From Dyadobacter sp. CY261 (GTDB lineage Bacteria > Bacteroidota > Bacteroidia > Cytophagales > Spirosomataceae), in assembly GCF_021440085.1 (NCBI RefSeq), contig NZ_JAKCPW010000005.1, forward strand, positions 456,706 through 520,705: a stretch of DNA of 64,000 nt. The letters run 5' to 3'. Made by a program: the position numbers and the translations under genes. This document shows positions 8,474 through 16,137 of this stretch, one piece after another. Each line of letters starts with the position of its first letter. Position 1 is the stretch's first letter. A model generated the notes under the pieces. That model ran no database searches and was not told the origin of the DNA. It saw only the letters and a program-made list of their open reading frames with translations.

Positions 8474-9457
8474 TTAAACCAGGCCAGCCGCATTTTTCAG
8501 CGCTTCCACGATCACATTCGGGCCGAGTTTCAGTTTAAATGCATTGTATTTAAAAGCTTTCGCCCCCTGCATCGCAATTTCCGCCGCCTGCCTGAAAGTC
8601 TCCTCCGAAACAGTTTTGCCCGCAAGTGATCTCTCCGCCTCTCTCAACCGCCAGGGTTTGTGCGCCACGCCACCCATTGCGAGTCGCGCATCCCTGATCA
8701 CCTTTCCATCCATAGTCAAAGCAGCAGCCACCGACACCAACGCAAAGGCATAGGAAGCACGATCGCGGACCTTAAAATAATGGGCGTTTTTACTCAATTC
8801 ATTGTCTGGTATTTCGACTGAAATGATCATTTCATTGTTTTGCAGCACATTATCCTTCTCAGGCTGATTACCCGGAAGCCTGTGGAATTCTTCAAACGGA
8901 ATGCGTCTTTCTCCTTTCGGACCTGCTACGATGACACTCGCATCCAAAGCCACCAAGGCAATGCACATATCGCTCGGGTGAACGGCAATGCACTGTTCAC
9001 TCGTCCCGAAAATCGCGTGCATCCGATTTACTCCTTCCAGCGCGCCGCAGCCGGATCCCGGTTCCCGTTTATTACACGGAAGTGCGGTATCATAAAAATA
9101 AGGGCAACGCGTACGCTGCATCATGTTGCCGCCCACCGTCGCCATATTCCTGATTTGCGCGGAAGCGCCCGCATTCAATGCTTGTGAAAGAAGCGGGTGC
9201 TTTTCCAGGATCAATGGGTGATCAGCTACCTGGCTGTTCAATGCCAATGCGCCAATGCTGATTTTGCCATTTAGCTGCTGAATATCTTTCAAAGGGACCC
9301 TATTGATGTCCACCAGTTTGGTGGGCGCCATGACATTCCGCTTCATCAGATCCACCAGGTTAGTACCGCCGGCAATGAACTTTGCATGGGTACTGTTCGC
9401 CAGGCCATTGATAGCGGCCTTCGTGGTGGCCGCGCGCTCGTATTGAAATTGTATCAT
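8474..9457 (-). CDS. paoB: FAD-binding subunit of the aldehyde oxidoreductase
   Basis: A 327-residue medium subunit. The FAD-binding motif FIAGGTNLVDLMKRN and the second motif SAQIRNMATVGGNMMQRTRC are typical of CO-dehydrogenase-flavoprotein-type subunits. The segment RCPYFYDTALPCNKREPGSGC carries several cysteines like those that hold the extra 4Fe-4S cluster described in E. coli PaoB. The C-terminal domain (AMGGVAHKPWRLREAERSL) is the usual CO-dehydrogenase C-terminal module. Its start overlaps the stop of the Fe-S subunit gene by 4 bases, indicating translational coupling, and the large-subunit gene follows 25 bases later. Confidence 0.88.
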   Translation of the reverse strand: MIQFQYERAATTKAAINGLANSTHAKFIAGGTNLVDLMKRNVMAPTKLVDINRVPLKDIQQLNGKISIGALALNSQVADHPLILEKHPLLSQALNAGASAQIRNMATVGGNMMQRTRCPYFYDTALPCNKREPGSGCGALEGVNRMHAIFGTSEQCIAVHPSDMCIALVALDASVIVAGPKGERRIPFEEFHRLPGNQPEKDNVLQNNEMIISVEIPDNELSKNAHYFKVRDRASYAFALVSVAAALTMDGKVIRDARLAMGGVAHKPWRLREAERSLAGKTVSEETFRQAAEIAMQGAKAFKYNAFKLKLGPNVIVEALKNAAGLV

Positions 9458-10092
9458 GATTTCCGCCCCCCGTTTTTAACTTCCTGAATCGCCTTCACAA
9501 TGTTGGGATACGCCCCGCAGCGGCAAATATTTCCGCTCATAAACTCCTTAATGTCAGCCTCATTATTGGCATGACCTTCTTGAATGCAGGCGACGGCAGA
9601 CATAATTTGTCCCGGCGTGCAGTAACCGCACTGGAAGCCATCGTGTTTAATGAAAGCCTGCTGCATCGGGTGGAGCTCCTGTCCTTTTGCCAGCCCTTCA
9701 ATGGTGGTAACTTCCTGACCTTCATGCATTATCGCCAGACTCAGGCAGGAAAGCACGCGCTGGCCATTTACATGCACCGTGCACGCACCGCATTGACCAT
9801 AGTCACAGCCCTTTTTAGTTCCGGTCAAATCCAGCTGCTCACGCAAGGTGTCCAACAATGTTGCACGCGGCTCCAGATTCAACTGCTTTTTGACACCATT
9901 GACAGTCAGGTTCACGGGGGTAGTTTCAAATGCGGTGCTCATTTTCTCTCCCAAATTGAATTCGGCTGCTTTGGCAACCGTCGCGGGCGCAACGGCTATC
10001 GCAGTCAGAATGGAAGTGGTTTTCAGAAAATCGCGCCGGGATTCGCTGGAAAGCTCTTTTTCAGGCTTTTCTGTCGATTTGTGTTTGTCCAT
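9454..10092 (-). CDS. paoA: 2Fe-2S subunit of the aldehyde oxidoreductase, Tat-exported
   Basis: A 212-residue small subunit. Residues 18-45 form a twin-arginine signal (SRRDFLKTTSIL plus a hydrophobic stretch ending AKAAE). The plant-type ferredoxin cluster motif GCDYGQCGACTVHVNG and the second 2Fe-2S motif CGYCTPGQIM ... GNICRCGAYPNIVKAI place it firmly in the xanthine-dehydrogenase small-subunit family. It is the first of the three coupled genes paoA-paoB-paoC and carries the only export signal, so the holo-complex is expected to cross to the periplasm folded. A 105-base gap separates it from the alcohol dehydrogenase upstream, so it may have its own promoter. Confidence 0.9.
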   Translation of the reverse strand: MDKHKSTEKPEKELSSESRRDFLKTTSILTAIAVAPATVAKAAEFNLGEKMSTAFETTPVNLTVNGVKKQLNLEPRATLLDTLREQLDLTGTKKGCDYGQCGACTVHVNGQRVLSCLSLAIMHEGQEVTTIEGLAKGQELHPMQQAFIKHDGFQCGYCTPGQIMSAVACIQEGHANNEADIKEFMSGNICRCGAYPNIVKAIQEVKNGGRKS

Positions 10093-10197
10093 GGTGATTG
10101 TTGATTAGTGCACGAGGCCAGGTGCCGGACGCTATAAAGATCGAGCCAGGCAGCCTTGATCTCAGGCAGTCTCATGACATACCTGAAGTCAATTTTG

Positions 10198-11262
10198 TTA
10201 ACTTTTTTCCCGGATAGACGCCATATCAATGACGAAACGGTATTTCACATCGCCTTTGAGCAATCGTTCGTACGCTTCATTGATCTCCTGAATGTCAATC
10301 ATTTCAATGTCCGCAACGATGTTATGCTCTCCGCAGAAATCCAGCATTTCCTGTGTTTCTGCAATGCCGCCGATCATGGAACCGGCAAAGCTTTTTCGTC
10401 CCATAATCAGGCTGAAAGCAGCAACGGGCAGCGGATTTTCAGGAGCGCCAACAAGCGCCAGCGAGCCGTCTACGCGAAGCAGATTCAGGTAGGCGTTGAT
10501 ATCATGCTCTGCCGAAACGGCGTCAAGAATAAAATTGAGCTTACCGGTGTAAGCACCCATCTGCTCCTCATCTTTCGACAACACCACTTCATCAGCACCA
10601 AGCCGCTTCGCCTCTGCAAATTTTGATTCGGACGTAGTGAATGCGATCACGTGGGCGGCCATTGCTTTGGCGATCTTAATCCCCATATGGCCCAAACCGC
10701 CGATTCCCACAATACCTACCTTCTGACCCGGTCCTACATTCCAGTGCCTCAATGGTGAAAAAGTAGTGATACCAGCGCATAATAACGGAGCGGTCGCCGC
10801 CAGATCCAGGTTTTCGGGAATGCGCAGGACGTAATTTTCATCGACCACAACACTTTCAGAATAGCCGCCAAAAGTGGGCGCGTCCAGATATTTGTCTGGC
10901 GAATTATAGGTGCCGGTCATTCCCGGCTCGCAGTATTGTTCCAAACCTTCCTGGCAATACTGGCACTCTCGACAGGAATCCACAATGCAACCCACGCCCA
11001 CGATATCGCCCACTTTGAACTTGCTCACGTGATCGCCGACGCGAATAATTTTGCCGACAATTTCGTGACCCGGAACGCAGGGGTAAATCGTGCCGCGCCA
11101 TTCATTTTTGGCGGTATGAAGGTCGGAGTGGCAGACGCCGCAGTACTGAATCTCGATTTGTACGTCGTGCGCAGTAGGAATTCTGCGTTGGATATCCATC
11201 GGATTTAAAGGTGCTTCGGCCGCTGCCGTGCCGTACGCTTTGATGTTTGTTGTTTCTATCAT
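10198..11262 (-). CDS. Zinc-dependent alcohol/aldehyde dehydrogenase (YahK/CAD-like)
   Basis: A 354-residue medium-chain dehydrogenase. Catalytic zinc ligands appear in CGVCHSDLHTAKNEW and PCVPGHEIVG, the four structural-zinc cysteines in CRECQYCQEGLEQYC, and the NAD(P)-binding Rossmann motif in GIGGLGHMGIKIAKAM. These match the cinnamyl-alcohol-dehydrogenase-like NADP-dependent group represented by E. coli YahK, which reduces a wide range of aldehydes. It lies 16 bases after the acetyltransferase gene, within the same minus-strand cluster as the aldehyde oxidoreductase. The pairing suggests interconversion of alcohol, aldehyde and acid or aldehyde detoxification. Confidence 0.88.
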   Translation of the reverse strand: MIETTNIKAYGTAAAEAPLNPMDIQRRIPTAHDVQIEIQYCGVCHSDLHTAKNEWRGTIYPCVPGHEIVGKIIRVGDHVSKFKVGDIVGVGCIVDSCRECQYCQEGLEQYCEPGMTGTYNSPDKYLDAPTFGGYSESVVVDENYVLRIPENLDLAATAPLLCAGITTFSPLRHWNVGPGQKVGIVGIGGLGHMGIKIAKAMAAHVIAFTTSESKFAEAKRLGADEVVLSKDEEQMGAYTGKLNFILDAVSAEHDINAYLNLLRVDGSLALVGAPENPLPVAAFSLIMGRKSFAGSMIGGIAETQEMLDFCGEHNIVADIEMIDIQEINEAYERLLKGDVKYRFVIDMASIREKS

Positions 11263-11278
11263 GATCGTGCACTTATAG

Positions 11279-11848
11279 TTAAACCTGTTCTTTTACAACT
11301 TTTGCCGGTATCCCGGCCACGACTGTATTCGGAGGAACGTCACGGCTGACTACCGCACCGGCCGCGACAATGGCATTTTCTCCCACCGTCACACCAGGAA
11401 GGATCGTGGCCGCGGCGCCGATCCATGCATTTCGTTGGATGACAATCGGTTTCGGGATGAGCGTAGTGCGGTCGCCGGGGTCGAGTGGATGGTTTTCGGA
11501 GGTAAGGTTCACTCGCGGACCGATTTGTACGTCGTCTTCGATCGTTATCCCGCCAATGTCCAGGAACGAGCACGCGTGATTGATAAACACGTTTTTGCCC
11601 AGTCGGATCGATCGGCCGAAGTTGGTGTAAAACGGAGGGAATATGGTAGTTGAGTCGTCTATTTTACTCCCAATGATTTCACTGAGTTGCGCTCGTACCT
11701 GGTCCAATTCCGTCGCGGTGGCATTCATTTGCACACATAACCGGATCGTCCGGGAAACTACCTCCGCGAACTTCCCGTATTCAGGATCATCTTTTCGAAG
11801 CAGTTCACCGGCCTGTAACCGCGCGAATAGGTCTTGTTCTTCATTCAT
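11279..11848 (-). CDS. Hexapeptide-repeat acetyltransferase (maltose/galactoside O-acetyltransferase type)
   Basis: A 189-residue left-handed beta-helix acyltransferase. An N-terminal helical segment (MNEEQDLFARLQAGELLRKDDPEYG) precedes hexapeptide repeats such as FLDIGGITIEDDVQIGPRVNL, followed by the catalytic-His region ENHPLDPGDR and the closing IGAAATILPGVTVGENAIVAAGAVVSRDVPP. This is the layout of LacA/Maa-type enzymes, which transfer acetyl from acetyl-CoA to a sugar or other hydroxyl. It sits in the middle of the redox cluster with 10- to 16-base spacings, so it is co-transcribed. The acceptor is unknown. Confidence 0.85.
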   Translation of the reverse strand: MNEEQDLFARLQAGELLRKDDPEYGKFAEVVSRTIRLCVQMNATATELDQVRAQLSEIIGSKIDDSTTIFPPFYTNFGRSIRLGKNVFINHACSFLDIGGITIEDDVQIGPRVNLTSENHPLDPGDRTTLIPKPIVIQRNAWIGAAATILPGVTVGENAIVAAGAVVSRDVPPNTVVAGIPAKVVKEQV

Positions 11849-11858
11849 TATATTCTCT

Positions 11859-12365
11859 TTATTCCAATTCGAACGTCACTGTCACATTACCCGATCCCAC
11901 TGCTGCGGCAAGACCCGCGGCATCATCAATGCGCCCAAGCCTGGTGTAGGAATACGATGTCGGGAAACTCTTATAAAACAATACCAGCACGTTGGAGCCG
12001 TAGAGCATCAGATCTCCGTTACGGATCGTTCCGGGGTTCGAAGCATTGGCAGGAAGGTTGGACGGGAAATTATAAAGTTTCTCATTTCCGTTCAGCTCGC
12101 TCATGTTTACCGTCATTGGCAGCTTGGCTTTGAATGCCGTTACCGTGGCAGTATTCAAAAGCGTTGCTGAAAAAGTAGTTGATCCAATCCTGATCCTTAA
12201 CCGGTTACCCGTTGAATCCCCAGGCGGCGTACTGGTTTCATCCACCTTTTCTTCCAGATTTTCGGCGGGAATGTTATCGTCTGATTTACAAGCCATGATA
12301 CCCAGGAAAAATAGACCGAGCGCCATTGTCATCCAGTATTGTTTCTGTCTGAATGCGTTTCTCAT
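11859..12365 (-). CDS. Lipoprotein with a cyclophilin-like domain
   Basis: A 168-residue protein. The N-terminal signal ends in LGIMACKSDD, a lipobox, so the product is a lipoprotein. The remaining 110 residues (RLRIRIGSTTFSATLLNTATVTAFKA onward, with YNFPSNLP and GDLMLYGSNVLVLFYK) match the small cyclophilin-like beta-barrel domain (PF18050-type) found in many bacteria beside oxidoreductases and flavodoxins. It is not an active peptidyl-prolyl isomerase as far as known. Its start overlaps the stop of the preceding CMD/monooxygenase gene by one base, so the two are coupled. Confidence 0.75.
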   Translation of the reverse strand: MRNAFRQKQYWMTMALGLFFLGIMACKSDDNIPAENLEEKVDETSTPPGDSTGNRLRIRIGSTTFSATLLNTATVTAFKAKLPMTVNMSELNGNEKLYNFPSNLPANASNPGTIRNGDLMLYGSNVLVLFYKSFPTSYSYTRLGRIDDAAGLAAAVGSGNVTVTFELE

Positions 12366-13420
12366 TATTTCAGTTTTTTAAAAATTTCCAGCATCATGTC
12401 CGGGTCAAGCGAATTCATGTCCACGAGCTTTAAGGCTTTGACCATTTCCAATGTGGTTGTTTTATAATGCTGAAAATGCGGGGTTTTCAAATGCGACTGG
12501 TAAGCGGCGCTGTCGGCATAGATCTCTACGATCCGGATCTGATGGGGCTGCTCTTTGACAGACATTGGAAAAATAGCCACCACGCCCGGTTCCTTTTCGA
12601 CCGACAATGTGGATTCTTCTTTCAAAATGGCATTATATTCCGCCAGAAACTCAGGTACGATCTCGATTTCCGAAATCCGCACCATCATATCCTTTTCAAT
12701 GACGGGGCTCAAAGATTTCGAGATGATCGTCCGTAATGTATTCGCCTGCGTTTTGCTGACGTGTTTCTCCATCAGGTCTGCAATTTCGACGAGCTGGTTT
12801 TCGGTGATGCCCGTATTCGTACCCATTTTCACGTGAGCCTGCAATTGCGATGTGACGCCCGGCATAGCAGTCAATGCAGAAATAGTGACAATTTCCCGTT
12901 GGTGGAAAGTAAGTACTTCGCTTTCAAAAATGTCGGCAAACAAATGCTCTTTCAGGAATGCATCGATTCGGGGGGCAAATTCGCCGAAGCCGGGAGCTGG
13001 TTTAGTTTGTGGTGTTTTGGTCAAAGTTTCCAGCACTTTCCGGCCCTGCTCGTATTTGTTGGAAGGGTTTTTTTGGGTTAATGCTGCTTTTCCCTGGTTG
13101 TCATTCTTGCCGCTCGCCTTTCGCTTTTCAACGACATTCATCAACGTGCTGATCGCATTCAGGCTTCTTGGAAAACCGCAGTAAGCATAAAGCTGAACCA
13201 GGATTTCCTTGGTTTCCTCCACCGTCAGTCCCGCATCCAAACCTGCATTGAGCTGCGTCGATAAGCCTTCCATATCGCCAGTCGCAGTCAATCCGGAAAT
13301 GATGGAAATGCTTTGCTGCTGAGGGGTTAAGGCCTGGTTTTGGACTGATTTATTTTGTGCCTTCATGGCAGTTGCGCTAAGAATGAAAATAAGCAGTAAC
13401 AGAAGTTTGAACCGGCTCAT
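12365..13420 (-). CDS. Exported carboxymuconolactone-decarboxylase/antibiotic-biosynthesis-monooxygenase fusion
   Basis: A 351-residue protein with a signal peptide (residues 1-21, LLLLLIFILSATAMKAQ). Two CMD/AhpD-like units follow: one around QQSISIISGLTATGDMEGLS to LVQLYAYCGFPRSLNAI, the second around TFHQREIVTISALTAMPG to ENQLVEIADLM. Neither shows the CxxC thiol pair of AhpD; the first keeps one Cys (YCGFPR). The last 95 residues (VRISEIEIVPEFLAEYNAILKE and on) are an ABM/quinol-monooxygenase-type ferredoxin-fold domain. The combination points to handling of quinones or reactive carbonyls in the periplasm. It lies 12 bases after the cupin gene and is coupled to the cyclophilin-like gene. 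Confidence 0.82.
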   Translation of the reverse strand: MSRFKLLLLLIFILSATAMKAQNKSVQNQALTPQQQSISIISGLTATGDMEGLSTQLNAGLDAGLTVEETKEILVQLYAYCGFPRSLNAISTLMNVVEKRKASGKNDNQGKAALTQKNPSNKYEQGRKVLETLTKTPQTKPAPGFGEFAPRIDAFLKEHLFADIFESEVLTFHQREIVTISALTAMPGVTSQLQAHVKMGTNTGITENQLVEIADLMEKHVSKTQANTLRTIISKSLSPVIEKDMMVRISEIEIVPEFLAEYNAILKEESTLSVEKEPGVVAIFPMSVKEQPHQIRIVEIYADSAAYQSHLKTPHFQHYKTTTLEMVKALKLVDMNSLDPDMMLEIFKKLK

Positions 13421-13432
13421 GCTGATTGTTTT

Positions 13433-13942
13433 TTACTGTCTATTAACGACATTGTAATCTTCCTCCGAAACCGGTTTCAGCCAAACTACATTGGTCTCTC
13501 CTTCGTAGTTAGTGATCGCGATATGGACCATTTTCGTTTTTGCAGCCGCCCCGTGCCAGTGCTCTGTATTTTCAGGGATGTTGACAACGTCGCCCTTTTG
13601 AATGGGCTGGGCTGGTTTGCCTTTTTCCTGGTAAAAACCTGCTCCTTCTGTTACGATCAAAACTTGCCCTCTCGGGTGCGTGTGCCAGTGAGTGCGCGCT
13701 CCCGGCTCGAAAGTCACGCTGCCCATCATGAAATCGTTGTTTTTGTCTTTCGCGATCAGTGGCGTCAGAAACGCACTTCCGGTGAAATAACTGTCTGGTA
13801 ACGGATTCCCTTTCGGAAAAAGAGGTGTGTCGGCCACTTGTGTCATGGTTGCCTGATTTTTAGTTTGTGAATATGCCGCAGTCGAAAGCATTGCCCCGAG
13901 CAGCACGTAAGTAATTGATTGATTGAAATGTATCATTGCCAT
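13433..13942 (-). CDS. Exported cupin-domain protein
   Basis: From the ATG at 13942 the product is 169 residues with a signal peptide ending AYSQ. An upstream start at 13990 would place a non-signal stretch in front, so 13942 (or 13936) is preferred. The single cupin barrel carries the metal-binding motif THWHTHPRGQVLIVTEGAGFY and a second motif around NIPENTEHWHGAA, typical of the small exported cupins that often accompany CMD proteins. It is the first gene of the minus-strand cluster and faces the AraC gene at 14100, which suggests that regulator controls it. No enzymatic role is known for this group. Confidence 0.82.
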   Translation of the reverse strand: MAMIHFNQSITYVLLGAMLSTAAYSQTKNQATMTQVADTPLFPKGNPLPDSYFTGSAFLTPLIAKDKNNDFMMGSVTFEPGARTHWHTHPRGQVLIVTEGAGFYQEKGKPAQPIQKGDVVNIPENTEHWHGAAAKTKMVHIAITNYEGETNVVWLKPVSEEDYNVVNRQ

Positions 13943-14072
13943 ACGATTATTGTGCCATTGAATAGGACAAAGGTCGCCCAAGCAGCTCACACCGGTTTTA
14001 TACAGGTTACAGTTTTATATACCACTTTTACTGATTACACCTGTCATATAGAATCGGGCTTGCCGGTGGTGT

Positions 14073-14080
14073 TATATTTG
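14073..14080 (+). promoter_or_regulatory. Possible -7 promoter box of the AraC gene
   Basis: TATATTTG matches the Bacteroidota -7 consensus TAnnTTTG and lies 19 bases before the ATG at 14100. A TTG lies upstream but the spacing is too short for a good -33 box, so the call rests on the -7 box alone. Confidence 0.35.
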
Positions 14081-14099
14081 GTCTGGAAAATGCAGGAAT

Positions 14100-14996
14100 A
14101 TGGAACAGGTAGAAAGAATAGATACGGTAAAGCAATACAACAACTGGATCGGCGTGGACACGCTTCATCCGCTGGTGAGCGTCATCAATTTCAATGAGAT
14201 ACCCACGGTGCAGCACTTTCGGCGCTATATGGGCATCTATGCCGTTTTTTTCAAGAATATCAAATGCGGTGACATCACTTACGGGTGCCAGCCCTACGAT
14301 TACGAAGACGGCACGCTGGTTTTCATTTCGCCCGGACAGGTCTACGGCATCGATAGCAAAGGAGTAGTCACCAAACCCTCGGGTTATGCGCTGGTTTTCC
14401 ACCCCGATCTGATCGCCGGAACACATTTGGGACGGGTGATCAAGGATTATTCCTTCTTTTCCTACGAGGTAAATGAAGCATTGCATTTGTCCAAAAAAGA
14501 AAAAGAAACGATTGTCGATTGTCTCGAAAAGATTAATGCCGAAATCGATCAGAATATCGACAAGCACAGCAAAACGCTGATCGTCTCCAATATCGAGCTG
14601 TTTCTGAACTATTGCATGCGGTTTTATGACCGGCAGTTTATTACCCGCAGCAATGTCAATAAGGACATTCTGATGCGTTTCGAGGAGTTGCTGAACGATT
14701 ATTTCAAATCAGGAAAATCGCAGACAACAGGCCTGCCCAGCGTGGCTTACTGCGCGGAAAAGCTGCATTTGTCTCCCAATTATTTTGGTGATTTAATCAA
14801 AAAAGAAACCGGGCACACTGCGCTGGATTTCATTCAATCGAGGTTAATTGATGAGGCGAAAGTGAAGATGTTCGAAGCCAATCAATCGCTGAGTGAAATT
14901 GCTTATCAACTTGGATTTAAGTATCAGCAACATTTCACGAGGCTTTTCAAACAAAAAACAGGCGTTACGCCTAATGAGTACCGGCATCTGAATTAA
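14100..14996 (+). CDS. AraC-family transcriptional regulator
   Basis: A 298-residue regulator. The N-terminal two thirds form a cupin-like ligand region (FISPGQVYGID, ALVFHPDLIAGT). The C-terminal domain has both HTH motifs: PSVAYCAEKLHLSPNYFGDLIK and NQSLSEIAYQLGFKYQQHFTRLFKQKTGVTPNEYR. It reads divergently from the cupin gene that heads the aldehyde/quinone redox cluster, with 157 bases between starts, the usual position for its activator. Bacteroidota regulators of this type often respond to redox-active or aromatic compounds, but the ligand here is unknown. Confidence 0.88.
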   Translation: MEQVERIDTVKQYNNWIGVDTLHPLVSVINFNEIPTVQHFRRYMGIYAVFFKNIKCGDITYGCQPYDYEDGTLVFISPGQVYGIDSKGVVTKPSGYALVFHPDLIAGTHLGRVIKDYSFFSYEVNEALHLSKKEKETIVDCLEKINAEIDQNIDKHSKTLIVSNIELFLNYCMRFYDRQFITRSNVNKDILMRFEELLNDYFKSGKSQTTGLPSVAYCAEKLHLSPNYFGDLIKKETGHTALDFIQSRLIDEAKVKMFEANQSLSEIAYQLGFKYQQHFTRLFKQKTGVTPNEYRHLN

Positions 14997-15036
14997 ATCT
15001 CCGCGGCAACTTCCATCCAACCCCCCGAAATTTTCC

Positions 15037-15057
15037 GACGGATTTATATAAATTGCC
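15037..15057 (+). promoter_or_regulatory. Conserved palindromic element upstream of XRE gene 2
   Basis: GACGGATTTATATAAATTGCC differs by one base from the element at 374-394. The palindrome ATTTATATAAAT (15042-15053) again ends 26 bases before the start codon. The conserved spacing supports a shared operator or core promoter. Confidence 0.55.
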
Positions 15058-15079
15058 CTTCAACAAAACAATGCGCTTT

Positions 15080-15505
15080 ATGACACCCACTACCTCCAAC
15101 CCGAAGATCCACGAAGGCCGCAATTTGAAACGCTTCAGAGAGATGTTATCGATTAAGCAAGACGCACTTGCGTTTGAGCTCGGCGACGACTGGAACCAGC
15201 AAAAAATCTCCCTCCTGGAACAAAAGGAGAAGATCGATTCCGACATTTTGGAGCAGGTGGCAGCGATACTAAAAATCCCGGCCGAGGCGATTCGGAATTT
15301 CGATGAGGAGCAGGCGGTGAATATTATTTCAAATACATTTCACGAAAAGGCCTTTGAAAACTCCTTCAACAAAGGCACCATCAACTTTCATCCAGTCGAA
15401 AAGATTATCCAGCTTCACGAGGAGAAAATTGCGCTTTATGAGCGGATGTTGAAGGAGAAGGATGAGATGATGGGAAGGTTGGAGCGGTTGATTGGGGGGA
15501 GGTAG
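15080..15505 (+). CDS. XRE-family helix-turn-helix transcriptional regulator (paralogue 2)
   Basis: A 141-residue close paralogue of the protein at 417-842: the same HTH with WNQQKISLLEQKE, the same IPAEAIRNF linker, and an almost identical C-terminal helix HPVEKIIQLHEEKIALYERM. Only the segment between (residues about 85-100) differs strongly. The start is fixed by alignment with the first copy and by the conserved 26-base spacing to the palindrome; a TTG at 15053 and an ATG at 15071 are less likely. The gene is followed by a DoxX-like membrane protein 31 bases later, on the same strand. The two copies could form heterodimers or compete for one operator. Confidence 0.8.
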   Translation: MTPTTSNPKIHEGRNLKRFREMLSIKQDALAFELGDDWNQQKISLLEQKEKIDSDILEQVAAILKIPAEAIRNFDEEQAVNIISNTFHEKAFENSFNKGTINFHPVEKIIQLHEEKIALYERMLKEKDEMMGRLERLIGGR

Positions 15506-15536
15506 GCTTGATGACAATACTAACCAAAGGAAACCC

Positions 15537-15935
15537 ATGCATGTTATCAACGGCACATTTTTGCTACGGTTTGCGGTTATCGTGATCCTGCTGGCGCATA
15601 GCGTGCCGGGTATGTTAGATAATGGCATCAACGATTTTGGAAACCTCTATTTGAATCAGGTGGGGTTTGCACCGGCCGGAGTGCCCATCGCCTGGGCCAT
15701 AAAGCTATCTCATGTATTGTGCGCAATTTGCTTGCTTTTCCAAAAATATGTCAGGTGGGCAGGCGGCATTACCATATTAATCCTGCTTGCAGGTATTGTA
15801 ATGGTACATTTCAAAGAAGGCTGGTTTGTAGTCGGCGGCGGGCGCAATGGAGTCGAGTTTAATTTCCTGCTGATATTCGTATTGCTAACGATTATGTTTC
15901 CTGCTGAGCTGAATAAATACGGCGGCAAGAAATGA
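15537..15935 (+). CDS. DoxX-like small membrane protein
   Basis: A 132-residue protein with four predicted membrane segments (FLLRFAVIVILLAHSVP, a second near WAIKLSHVLCAICLLF, a third at GGITILILLAGIVMV, a fourth at FNFLLIFVLLTIMF). This size and layout, with an early R and the VPGM turn, match DoxX/DoxD-type proteins. Those proteins are often linked to oxidative stress or to quinone-dependent oxidation but mostly lack defined reactions. The ATG at 15537 is used because the upstream part of the frame overlaps the XRE gene. It is probably co-transcribed with that regulator. Confidence 0.7.
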   Translation: MHVINGTFLLRFAVIVILLAHSVPGMLDNGINDFGNLYLNQVGFAPAGVPIAWAIKLSHVLCAICLLFQKYVRWAGGITILILLAGIVMVHFKEGWFVVGGGRNGVEFNFLLIFVLLTIMFPAELNKYGGKK

Positions 15936-15970
15936 TCCCGAACACATTCGTATCACGTCTACCGACAAGT

Positions 15971-15978
15971 TATATTTG
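15971..15978 (+). promoter_or_regulatory. Possible -7 promoter box
   Basis: TATATTTG fits the Bacteroidota -7 consensus. It lies 160 bases before the lipoprotein gene starting at 16138. No good -33 element is seen, so confidence is low. Confidence 0.3.
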
Positions 15979-16137
15979 GAAATTAAATCAAGGTAAGGGC
16001 CGGTCTGAGTGTAAATAACCACCGGAAAATATATAAGCAATTATTGCTCCCGAATGCGAAAGATTCTGTCTCGGTCAAGCAGACCATTCGCTAATATATC
16101 CACCGATTCCATTGTAAGGCAACAAAGAAATCCAGCT

